Shown: one piece after another, positions 1 through 6,386 of the stretch
How positions within the stretch are numbered: position 1 is the first letter of the stretch
Layout of the letters: each line of letters starts with the position of its first letter
Source of the DNA: Minisyncoccota bacterium
GTDB lineage: Bacteria; Verrucomicrobiota; Lentisphaeria; Oligosphaerales; MVZH01
Reading direction: 5' to 3'
Assembly: GCA_021734725.1 (NCBI GenBank)
Contig: JAIPIM010000127.1
Location: forward strand, 1-10,547
DNA: 10,547 bases
Translations under genes and position numbers: made by a program
The notes under the pieces: generated by a model
The model's database searches: none
Told to the model about the DNA's origin: nothing
Seen by the model: the letters and a program-made list of their open reading frames with translations, nothing else

Positions 1-1132
1 CGATTTTTTTACCCCAGTACATGCGCATATAATTATGCATGTATCCCGTTTCCCGCATTTCTTTCATGGCCGCATTCCAATAAGGATCGTGCGTTTTCGA
101 CTGTTCCAGATCCTCGGCGCGGTAGATGTACTGGCGTTTGTCTTCGCGATGTTCGTCAAGCGTCTTGCGTGCCCATGCGGGCAGTCCCGCGTAGGAATCG
201 TATTGCGAATTGAACGTTGTGAAATTCATACATAGCTCCCGGCGTACGAGCAATTCCTCGATGAAGGCCTCGCCACTGTCTTGCGACCAGTTCCGCTTCA
301 CCTGCAGCGCCAGCCACACTGGAGAAATCTGCCCAAAATGGAGGTATTTGCTCATGTGCGATACATCGTTTGTCTGAGGCTGATTCCGATGCACGGCGTA
401 CCCCGAAAAGCGATGCATCAGAAAATGGTTGAACCTCTTTTCGGCCTCGGATTGTCCACCCTTGTAAAGACGGCTGACATCTGAAACCGAGCGGTCGACG
501 CGGAGAGTGCTGAGGAGGTCAGCGGGATTCGAGACATCCAAGCCGGGAAGATCGAGCCCCAGAGAACTGTACGCGGGCCGTGCCGCCGGAAGGTCAACCA
601 GATAGGTGTCCAAATGTCGTTGCAGTTTCCGCCGAATTGTCCGCGCGGCAAACTCCACTTTGTCAGAGGCCGTATCTACCGGAACAATGACGTCACTCTC
701 GACCTGGATGACGCGGCACGTTGCATGCTCCGCAAGCTGGCGACGCCAGGCCCGCTGGTGACGCAAGTACCCGCGGTCGCAGATCACTGTTGCTGCATCT
801 TGGCTGAGTTCTTCCGCAACATCGGGAGGGGCCCCGTTCCGCGCAATACATCGGATCCCGCGCCTGCGTAAACGATCCGCGACATCCGCGAGACCTTCCA
901 GCATGAACGTATAATGACGCACATTGGCATCCGGATACGTGTCCATGAGACCAAAGCATACAAGCACTGGAAGCCCGCGCGCATTCGCGTCTTCAATGGC
1001 GTATTCGAGGGCATGGTTGAACGTAGCTCGCTGAGATTGCTGCATCCAGTAGAGAACATAGCGGCCGTCGGCGTGGTACGGCTTGTCATTCAGAGGTACT
1101 ATGCGAGTAGGATGAATAGCAGTGTCGGTCAT
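1..1132 (-). CDS. phr: Class II CPD deoxyribodipyrimidine photolyase, partial (C-terminus beyond left edge)
   Basis: Light-driven repair of cyclobutane pyrimidine dimers in DNA, using FAD in the cytoplasm. The minus-strand frame is open for 377 codons from the ATG at 1132-1130 to the window edge. The N-terminus has the class II pattern: LNDKPYHADGRYVLYWMQ at about residues 14-31, then SQRATFNHALEYA, then FGLMDTYPDANVRHYTFMLEG, which belong to the N-terminal Rossmann-like domain. SKYLHFGQISP in the helical FAD-binding part is also typical. The last visible residues, YMHNYMRMYWGKKI (364-377), are the class II signature near the FAD and DNA-binding pocket. Family members are about 450-480 residues long, so roughly 70-100 residues are missing. 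The ATG fits the usual family N-terminus, although no clear Shine-Dalgarno precedes it. It lies 39 bp downstream of the pyridoxamine-oxidase-like gene and is probably cotranscribed with it. Class II assignment is firm; enzymatic activity is inferred from the family. Confidence 0.95.
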   Translation of the reverse strand, partial: MTDTAIHPTRIVPLNDKPYHADGRYVLYWMQQSQRATFNHALEYAIEDANARGLPVLVCFGLMDTYPDANVRHYTFMLEGLADVADRLRRRGIRCIARNGAPPDVAEELSQDAATVICDRGYLRHQRAWRRQLAEHATCRVIQVESDVIVPVDTASDKVEFAARTIRRKLQRHLDTYLVDLPAARPAYSSLGLDLPGLDVSNPADLLSTLRVDRSVSDVSRLYKGGQSEAEKRFNHFLMHRFSGYAVHRNQPQTNDVSHMSKYLHFGQISPVWLALQVKRNWSQDSGEAFIEELLVRRELCMNFTTFNSQYDSYAGLPAWARKTLDEHREDKRQYIYRAEDLEQSKTHDPYWNAAMKEMRETGYMHNYMRMYWGKKI

Positions 1133-1171
1133 TGGCTGAATACGGCAAAAGTCAGACCTTATCCGGGAAGG

Positions 1172-1762
1172 TCAGGGATTGACATCCCGCTCGAACCAGT
1201 CGCCAGCCGGACTGGGGCGTGACAGAATGCGCCGGTGAGGGCGCGTGCGAAGATCGACGTAATCGATACGGATGGGGATCAGCAGCAAGAGTCCGAAGTT
1301 GTCAGGCGGATCCGCCAGTTCGATCTTGTGTTTTGTCGGCATCTCTTCCTTTTCATCACGGTCGCGCCCGGGCGGCGGCCAATGAAATTGCTTACGAACA
1401 TCATCGCTGAGACTGTCCCATATGGCTCGGCGGTCCGCCCCCAAAGCCGGATCGTCCGTCGTGTGATCGATGATTCGGATATTCCCCGCAATCCGGAATT
1501 GTTCGCCTGATTCAGCCGCATACCAGCAGGCTTCGCCCCACCCATGCGCGTTGATCTCCTCAACCTTCGCGCTTCGCATGTCCGTGGCGAAAAGCAGCTG
1601 TTCCGTCTCGCCGTGGAATCCGCGGAAGACGACGGTCCGGGTGGCGGGGTGACCATCAAGGGCGAACGTAGCAAGCTGGAACAGAAGCGGACGCTTTTCC
1701 TCTTCCATTATCCGACGTGCTTGATCAAACCTCATGCGCCAGTCACGGTGGAATCTCTTCAT
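1172..1762 (-). CDS. Pyridoxamine 5'-phosphate oxidase-like FMN-binding protein (Alr4036 family)
   Basis: A 196-residue soluble protein with the FMN-binding split-barrel fold of the pyridoxamine-phosphate oxidase superfamily. It is closest in pattern to the Alr4036-type subgroup. Visible motifs are RTVVFRGF (42-49), TDMRSAKVEEI (60-70), EACWY (77-81) and GEQFRIAG (86-93), which together line the flavin phosphate site in this family. The C-terminus ends in GDWFERDVNP, like the substrate-side tail of pyridoxamine oxidases (RL.P). The real substrate cannot be read from sequence; many relatives are annotated as oxidases without proof of activity on pyridoxamine phosphate. The ATG at 1762 has AAGGGA about 8 bases upstream. 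It is the first gene of a probable two-gene minus-strand unit with the photolyase, and both are flavoproteins. It is divergent from the NIF3-like gene across a 236-bp control region. Confidence 0.88.
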   Translation of the reverse strand: MKRFHRDWRMRFDQARRIMEEEKRPLLFQLATFALDGHPATRTVVFRGFHGETEQLLFATDMRSAKVEEINAHGWGEACWYAAESGEQFRIAGNIRIIDHTTDDPALGADRRAIWDSLSDDVRKQFHWPPPGRDRDEKEEMPTKHKIELADPPDNFGLLLLIPIRIDYVDLRTRPHRRILSRPSPAGDWFERDVNP

Positions 1763-1786
1763 CGTGCGTTCCCTTGCGTCTTTTTT

Positions 1787-1853
1787 GGTTGACGGTAGCG
1801 GGCGGCGACGCGTTCTACTCGTTATCCGCTATTGTCGCTCGCTATCGTCAACC
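1787..1853. repeat. Imperfect long inverted repeat (arms about 14-23 bp)
   Basis: The left arm GGTTGACGGTAGCG (1787-1800) and the right arm CGCTATCGTCAACC (1840-1853) are reverse complements with one mismatch. The pairing continues inward with a few mismatches (about 1801-1809 against 1832-1839), which leaves roughly 22 bases between the extended arms. Inside the right arm CGCTATTGTC (1828-1837) and CGCTATCGTC (1840-1849) form a 12-bp-period direct repeat. It could be an operator pair, a hairpin in the 5' leader of the minus-strand transcript, or a small interspersed repeat. The sequence alone does not decide. Confidence 0.6.
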
Positions 1854-1920
1854 AGCTCCTCATGTCATACTTTTCATAAACCTTCTGGCCAGTGCCTCGA
1901 TCTGATGGCATAAACCGGTA

Positions 1921-1950
1921 TTGGCAGGAACCGCTATTAAGATGTACTCT
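1921..1950 (+). promoter_or_regulatory. Candidate sigma70-type promoter for the NIF3-like gene
   Basis: TTGGCA (1921-1926) resembles a -35 box and TACTCT (1945-1950) a weak -10 box (4 of 6), 18 bp apart. The site lies about 50 bp before the ATG at 1999. A 6-bp palindrome (1937-1953) overlaps the -10 region. This is a pattern match only. Confidence 0.3.
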
Positions 1951-1998
1951 TAAAAATGAAACGTCAACCAGTACGAATTCGATGAGGAAAGGCAGAGA

Positions 1999-2331
1999 AT
2001 GACATCCACGGCATCATGGTACATTCTGGTAACATATGTTCCCGAGTCGCATGTCGAGGACGTGAAGGACGCGCTTTTCGCCGCCGGCGCGGGCAAGCTC
2101 GGCAACTACGATTGCTGTTGTTGGCAAGTGGCCGGGGAAGGACAATTCCGGCCGCTATCGGGCAGCAAACCCTATATCGGCGGCGAGGGGGCCTGCGAAC
2201 GGGTTGCCGAATATCGCCTGGAGCTTATCTGCCCGGCGGCAAAAATAAAGGACGCCGTGACCGCGCTCAGAATAGCGCACCCCTACGAAACACCGGCGTT
2301 TGCCTACTGGCGGGTACAGATCTCAGGTTAG
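1999..2331 (+). CDS. NIF3/YqfO-related standalone CutA-like domain protein (COG3323 type)
   Basis: A 110-residue soluble protein matching the small PII/CutA-like ferredoxin-fold domain that is inserted in the YqfO class of NIF3 (DUF34) proteins and also occurs alone. Typical family features are the N-terminal strand YILVTYVPESHVEDVKDAL, KLGNYDCC (33-40), GEGQFRPLSGSKP (46-58), ERVAEYRLEL (67-76) and HPYETPAF (94-101). The size is normal for the standalone form, which lacks the two dinuclear-metal NIF3 halves. Relatives are often labelled 'NIF3 family' or, wrongly, 'structural toxin RtxA'; the biochemical role is unknown. The start is well supported, with GAGGAAAGG ending about 6 bases before the ATG. 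It appears to be a single-gene unit, divergent from the PNPOx-like gene and convergent with the ydbH-ynbE-ydbL unit. Confidence 0.85.
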   Translation: MTSTASWYILVTYVPESHVEDVKDALFAAGAGKLGNYDCCCWQVAGEGQFRPLSGSKPYIGGEGACERVAEYRLELICPAAKIKDAVTALRIAHPYETPAFAYWRVQISG

Positions 2332-2551
2332 CGTGCCGTAAACGAACTTGGCCTTATGCTTTCTTCCCCCATCGTTCCGTCCATTTCGGCAGACGAGAAC
2401 GGGCGACGAAAATGTGGGAGGCGGTTCCACCCGGCGACCCGCTGTCCAACGCAGTGGCCCCCTGTACATCAACAAAATGTGTGCTTGGCCCTCAGGAGTT
2501 TTGGCACATAGCGGTTAAGATTTTTCGCTTTGTCAAAGAAGTGGTTGGTGT
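2332..2551. other. Convergent intergenic gap without a recognisable gene
   Basis: This lies between the NIF3-like stop and the stop of the PEP-CTERM ORF. Some open frames cross it on the plus strand, but none has a credible ribosome site or a recognisable protein. A short palindrome CTTTGTCAAAG (2529-2539) is followed on the minus strand by CGAAAAAT, and could be a poor terminator for the minus-strand unit. No strong intrinsic terminator was found for either side. Confidence 0.5.
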
Positions 2552-2713
2552 TTACCGGGGGGAGTAGATTAAACCGCGTAGAACCGTTACCCCGAAAAAC
2601 AGTGCCAGAAGGAAGGCAGTGGAGGGCTCGGGGATGGTGGCTAGAGTTTGAAAACGCGCGGCGTAAGATATACCGGAGGCGGAACCATAATCATACTGGA
2701 ACGCATAAAGCAC
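2552..2713 (-). CDS. 53-residue PEP-CTERM tail-only ORF (small protein or remnant of a surface protein)
   Basis: The frame ends with a recognisable PEP-CTERM sorting signal: IPEPST with Pro-Glu-Pro at about residues 28-30, a hydrophobic stretch AFLLALFFGVTVL (33-45), then Arg46 and a short tail ending in SPR. PEP-CTERM tails direct exported proteins to exosortase (EpsH/XrtA-type) processing in the cell envelope. Only about 26 residues precede the motif (YAFQYDYGSASGISYAARFQ...), with no signal peptide or passenger domain. A GTG start at 2713-2711 is preceded by AGGAGA (2723-2718) with good spacing, only 16 bp after the ydbL stop, so it could be translated as the last gene of the operon. Without a signal peptide it could not enter the usual sorting route. 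A decayed 3' end of a larger PEP-CTERM gene, joined behind ydbL by deletion, is therefore at least as likely. The motif is clear; the status of the gene is open. Confidence 0.5.
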   Translation of the reverse strand: MLYAFQYDYGSASGISYAARFQTLATIPEPSTAFLLALFFGVTVLRGLIYSPR

Positions 2714-2729
2714 GTTTTCTCCTATAAGT

Positions 2730-3125
2730 TTATTTCTTTTCGTACCACGCGCCGTTGGGTTTTTGGAGCAGTACGCCGGCTTTGGAGTTTTCGTAGATCT
2801 GAAACGCGCGTTGCCGAGCAACTTGGTCGATGCTCGTTCCCGTGCGCTCCGCAATGGCTTTGTAGACGGTTTTCCGGTCTTTATTCTCAGCCTTTACAAG
2901 CTGTTCGGCCTGTTCCCACGCCTGCTGGCTCTCGGGCGGGTTCACAACGGCAAGATAGCCGTCCTTTGTTTCACCAATTACCCGATCCTGCTTGAGTTGT
3001 GCTATTTTGTTCACGCGCTGCTTCATGCGTTGAATGACCGCGGAAAGATCGTCCTCCGCGCCCATCGTACACGGCGTGACAATGAATAACGCGGCTATAG
3101 CAAAAAACGAAATGACATGTCTCAT
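2730..3125 (-). CDS. ydbL: YdbL-family periplasmic protein (DUF1318)
   Basis: A 131-residue exported protein with a cleavable signal peptide: a hydrophobic stretch at about residues 5-18 and likely cleavage after MGA (21-23). The mature part carries the DUF1318 pattern VIGETKDGYLAVV (49-61), ENKDRKTVYKAIAERTGTSIDQVA (80-103, paraphrased by its NKDRK and GTSIDQVA blocks) and the C-terminal GVLLQKPNGAWYEK (117-130). This parallels E. coli YdbL, which has the same VGE-GYL, AERKASYQQLA and G-NGKWVRK blocks. In E. coli YdbL is a periplasmic partner of YnbE and YdbH. The start ATG at 3125 has AAGGAGAA about 7 bases upstream, and this ribosome site overlaps the end of ynbE. Only 3 bases separate the two genes, so translational coupling is likely. 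The mature N-terminus is longer than in E. coli by a charged helix (about 24-48). Confidence 0.88.
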   Translation of the reverse strand: MRHVISFFAIAALFIVTPCTMGAEDDLSAVIQRMKQRVNKIAQLKQDRVIGETKDGYLAVVNPPESQQAWEQAEQLVKAENKDRKTVYKAIAERTGTSIDQVARQRAFQIYENSKAGVLLQKPNGAWYEKK

Positions 3126-3128
3126 CGG

Positions 3129-3347
3129 TTATTCTCCTTCAGGTTTACTATCGTTCTGGATTGTTGGATCCTGCGCATCAATCTCATCGAACACGTTAGC
3201 AAGTTCCTTTTGAACGCGCAGGTTCACATCAACGGTAATATGGATGGGCTTCACCTCGACGGGGTCCGATTTGATGCGCAGACACCCCGTGGTCCCACCC
3301 AGCCCAACCAGGACCGCGATACTGGCAACAGCAAAATATTGGCGCAT
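3129..3347 (-). CDS. ynbE: YnbE-family outer-membrane lipoprotein
   Basis: A 72-residue lipoprotein precursor with a hydrophobic signal sequence and Cys22 as the likely lipidated residue. The lipobox is GTTGC, with Thr rather than the usual Leu at -3. The short mature part carries the YnbE pattern VEVKPIHITVDVNLRVQKEL, like E. coli KEPITINMNVKIEHE, followed by an acidic tail rich in Asp and Glu. In E. coli YnbE is an outer-membrane lipoprotein that pairs with the C-terminal end of YdbH to complete the periplasm-spanning bridge; the same role is inferred here. GGAGG (about 3356-3360) lies 7-8 bases before the ATG, which fixes the start. It sits between ydbH (83 bp upstream) and ydbL (3 bp downstream), in the same order as in E. 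coli. Confidence 0.87.
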   Translation of the reverse strand: MRQYFAVASIAVLVGLGGTTGCLRIKSDPVEVKPIHITVDVNLRVQKELANVFDEIDAQDPTIQNDSKPEGE

Positions 3348-3430
3348 TGTCTGTCCTCCGCCGCCTGTTTTTTAGTTGGCTTCCGCATTCTGCCTGACAC
3401 CTCTATTGACGTCTGGCATCGAACGTTTAT

Positions 3431-6346
3431 TCAATACCCCATGCGGAACCGTCCGAATTGCAAGCCCATGTTAATATACTCCTGCAAAGCACCATTTACG
3501 TTGACGTCCAGAATGACCGGGGGAAGATTTTCGTTGGCGCGTGACCGGCCCTCCAGGTGCATACTCAGCCGGGTATCGGAGGTCCCCTTGCCGCCGAAAT
3601 CGAGTTTGAATACATCGAACCGAAAGTCCTGAAGAGCCTTTTCCGCTTGCTTCAGCCGCGCGTAATTTGGGTGTCCCGGCGGCACGGTGGCAGTCAGCAA
3701 ACCGGCCTCCTTCACTTTCAGTGCACCCGTTTTTCCGGGCACACTGTAAAGAAAACCTTGATCGTAGCTGATCCGCCAATCCTTGATAGCGAATGGAATC
3801 CTGCCGTAAAGGGTCCCCTCAGCAGTGCCGTTAAAGTTTTTCATGAGCCCCAACACCTGTTGAAGCTGGATATCTTCCGCGTAAAGGACGAGTTCAAAGT
3901 CCGGTTTTCTCAGGTTAAACCGTGTGGCATGCGTACGCAACATTCCTCCGCACCACGCAAGGGCGCACTGTTCCAGGAAGAACAGGTCCTTTGATTCCAG
4001 CTGGTACGTGATGGAACCGCCCTGCACGGGGATCCCCGCCACGGACGCCGATGCAAAGGTCAGCCGTTGATGTGGCTGAGTTTTCAGATTTGGCAGCGCT
4101 TCAAAGGCAATAACACCGCTGAGACCTGCCATGGCCGTATCGTTTTCTGCCAGCGAAATATCGAGGTTCTTCAATTCCAGGTTGCCGCGGATCGACTGCG
4201 CCTGCGGCGTCAAACGCAGATCGCCTTCGGCTTTTACAGTTCCGGCAAAGGTGAGGTCAGGAACGTTCACTAGACGCCGGTACCAGGTATCGGACGCCTT
4301 CAGGGTTATCGGCGTCACTTGATAAGTGCCAACAAGCTGGACATCGGGCGGCAGCGCCACTGTCCCACGAAAGCGAAGCGAGGTTTGAAGCTCAGGCGCC
4401 TCGCACGCCCCATCGAGCACGCAGACGTCATTCTCCCAAGTGACCCCAATAGTTCCCTGTTTGCAGTCAATCCCGTATGTCCGCAAGCTGTCGAAACCAA
4501 TATACCCGGGTGAGGTTGTTTCATCCGCTGAACGGGCCGGTCCGGCGAATCCGGCACCCGCCCGCCAGTGAAAAGGAAGTTCAACCGAAATACCTTCTGC
4601 CTTACTCCCGGATCCATTGGCAAAGCGGCCTTTAGCCACCTTTATGCTTCCTGTTACATCAAGGCGGTTCAGGAATGGTTCCAGACAGGCCCCGGAAAGT
4701 TGCTTGAATGAGAGCGATTCACTCGTCGCGGTCAAAGAGGCGGTTTCGCATGCCAATACGTTGTCGTCAAGCTCCCAGGAGCAATCCGAGACGTCGCATG
4801 CGATTGTTGCACTGCACTCTCCCAGGTTACCCTCAAGGTCTAGGGTGGCGCCCACAAGCATGTGTCCATTGCCGTGGGAGGGGGTCTGGATGGTAAGCGG
4901 TCCAGTTGACTTCGGCAGTTCCACGCTGCATGACCAGACAGGATCCGCTGTGTGTTTGTACGACAACGAAAAGGGCAGCGAAACATTCGGCCCATCCAAC
5001 TGGACGAATCCCAATGCATCCGTTGTTCCGCCGGGATCCATTACGAGTTTGCCCTGTGCTTGAATCCGAAGAGCGTCGTGTCTGGACAGGATCCCTCGCA
5101 CGCTGGCCCGCACAAGCCCGTAGGGCACCTGTGCACCACTGCTGTCCAAGGAAAAATCGACATCCGTATCCATTGGCGTGCCCGACAGCGAGACGGTCAG
5201 GTCAGGCAATTCCTGAGAATATAAATGCGCACCGACGACGGTGGCTGTCACTGTGGCCCTGCTGTGTAGCGGACGGGCCAGCGAAAAGCTCGCCGTAATA
5301 TCCGTTTTAACGCGGGTGATCGGCCCCCATGCAACAGGGACATTCGTCGCCGTCAGCTGCATCCTTTTCTTCGCGGTTTGACCCGACAGCGCAAAGGCTT
5401 CAGTTGTCAGTTTCCCATACCGCACCTTGTCTGCCGTCGCGGAAACTTCGAGATCGTCGATGGCAAGTTCCGCGTCCAAGGTTGCTGACGCGGCCAGATC
5501 ACGAAAAACAGCCGTCGCCTCGTCAGTGATAACAGTCACGGCAGGGACGTCCGCGGCAACTCTCACATCCTTGAGTTCCCAATCGCTCAATGTCACCGTT
5601 GCCGAGAGCGATGCCGTTCCCGAGAGATATGGCATAGCCGACGGAAGCTTGCCGCCGACGAGGGAAACCCGATCCATCCACTGGCCGATATCGAGAGGGT
5701 CGGTGTCGGTCTGAACCGTTCCTGAGCCGTCTGCCGCATCCAGCTGTATGCCGGCACGCACGCGCTGGTCGGCTGCCTGAAGCTCCAGGGATCCCTGGAG
5801 CGTGGGAAAGCTCGCCAGGCTGACAGTACCGCGGGCAGTCAGTGGCAAGGAGTCGCTATCGCTGCGGACGACGATGCGGGACGCACGGAGGCGCATTCTA
5901 TCCACGCCAAAAGGAAGGGTAAGCGGCTGGCGCCTATTCGAAGAGGGAGGGGCGGACAACAAGCGATGCAGGCCGGCAACGGTCCAGCCATCGTTCGTGC
6001 GACGCACCTCCGCGTTGAGCCCTGAAATCACAACCTCTTTTAAATGTCGACGGCGGACCACCTGCATTAGCTTGTAGTGAACAAAGACGGTTTCAATCGT
6101 CAGAGCATCTTCGCCATGACCAATGGTTATCGGACCGATGACGGTGCGTGACGGGGAAACAGCGATGACGTCGAGCCTCACACCCTCCAATCCATGCCGT
6201 CGTAATTGCCTTTCGATCACCTTCTCCGTGAAGGTGGGAAGCAGAAGCAGGAAAAGAGTGACGACAGCGGTGCCGCAGGCGCCAAGAGCCAGCACTCTCC
6301 ACAGCCAGCGCAGGATAGTATGTAATGTATTACGATCCCGATGCAT
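3431..6346 (-). CDS. ydbH: YdbH-family AsmA-like intermembrane lipid transport protein
   Basis: A 971-residue inner-membrane-anchored periplasmic protein of the AsmA-like/TamB-YhdP-YdbH group. One N-terminal transmembrane segment (about 17-37, with RWLWR before it) is followed by a very long beta-rich region. The C-terminal part has YdbH-type features: GTLYGRIPF (844-852), DWRISYDQGFLY just after it, and the amphipathic ALQDFRFDVFKLDF (904-917). It ends in VNGALQEYINMGLQFGRFRMGY, the end that should meet YnbE. In E. coli YdbH is about 880 residues and shares with TamB and YhdP the transport of phospholipid to the outer membrane. The length and partner genes fit that role. The ATG at 6346 is chosen because the membrane anchor follows at once; no strong ribosome site precedes it. 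The old Pfam label 'dicarboxylate transport' for this family is misleading. It starts 40 bp after the metallophosphatase stop on the same strand. Confidence 0.9.
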   Translation of the reverse strand: MHRDRNTLHTILRWLWRVLALGACGTAVVTLFLLLLPTFTEKVIERQLRRHGLEGVRLDVIAVSPSRTVIGPITIGHGEDALTIETVFVHYKLMQVVRRRHLKEVVISGLNAEVRRTNDGWTVAGLHRLLSAPPSSNRRQPLTLPFGVDRMRLRASRIVVRSDSDSLPLTARGTVSLASFPTLQGSLELQAADQRVRAGIQLDAADGSGTVQTDTDPLDIGQWMDRVSLVGGKLPSAMPYLSGTASLSATVTLSDWELKDVRVAADVPAVTVITDEATAVFRDLAASATLDAELAIDDLEVSATADKVRYGKLTTEAFALSGQTAKKRMQLTATNVPVAWGPITRVKTDITASFSLARPLHSRATVTATVVGAHLYSQELPDLTVSLSGTPMDTDVDFSLDSSGAQVPYGLVRASVRGILSRHDALRIQAQGKLVMDPGGTTDALGFVQLDGPNVSLPFSLSYKHTADPVWSCSVELPKSTGPLTIQTPSHGNGHMLVGATLDLEGNLGECSATIACDVSDCSWELDDNVLACETASLTATSESLSFKQLSGACLEPFLNRLDVTGSIKVAKGRFANGSGSKAEGISVELPFHWRAGAGFAGPARSADETTSPGYIGFDSLRTYGIDCKQGTIGVTWENDVCVLDGACEAPELQTSLRFRGTVALPPDVQLVGTYQVTPITLKASDTWYRRLVNVPDLTFAGTVKAEGDLRLTPQAQSIRGNLELKNLDISLAENDTAMAGLSGVIAFEALPNLKTQPHQRLTFASASVAGIPVQGGSITYQLESKDLFFLEQCALAWCGGMLRTHATRFNLRKPDFELVLYAEDIQLQQVLGLMKNFNGTAEGTLYGRIPFAIKDWRISYDQGFLYSVPGKTGALKVKEAGLLTATVPPGHPNYARLKQAEKALQDFRFDVFKLDFGGKGTSDTRLSMHLEGRSRANENLPPVILDVNVNGALQEYINMGLQFGRFRMGY

Positions 6347-6386
6347 GCTTACAGAAAACCCCGCCGCATCAGATGCCGCAGCTTTT

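Larger units (their letters stand above)
1763..1998. promoter_or_regulatory. Divergent intergenic control region between the PNPOx-like and NIF3-like genes
   Basis: This stretch holds no gene and separates two divergent starts, so it should hold both promoters. It contains the long inverted repeat at 1787-1853 and three copies of the octamer CGTCAACC: inverted at 1787-1794, direct at 1846-1853 and direct at 1962-1969. The last two share the ten bases CGTCAACCAG. A small palindrome, TTAAGA-5-TCTTAA, lies at 1937-1953. Operator function is an inference from spacing and repetition. Confidence 0.5.

Noticed and set aside
1155..1173. Small hairpin GACCTT-7-AAGGTC at the end of the PNPOx-like gene
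   Set aside because: A 6-bp stem without a T-run is common by chance, and it would sit inside a probable operon.
2016..2567. 183-codon plus-strand frame overlapping the NIF3-like gene and running past it
   Set aside because: The first half is an out-of-frame reading of the NIF3-like gene and the rest shows no recognisable protein; no start signal supports it.
6364..6380. G+C-rich hairpin GCGGCATC-T-GATGCGGC followed by GGGGTTTT, like an intrinsic terminator before ydbH
   Set aside because: There is a mismatch in the stem, almost no loop, and only four T residues that are not directly attached. It is too weak to call.
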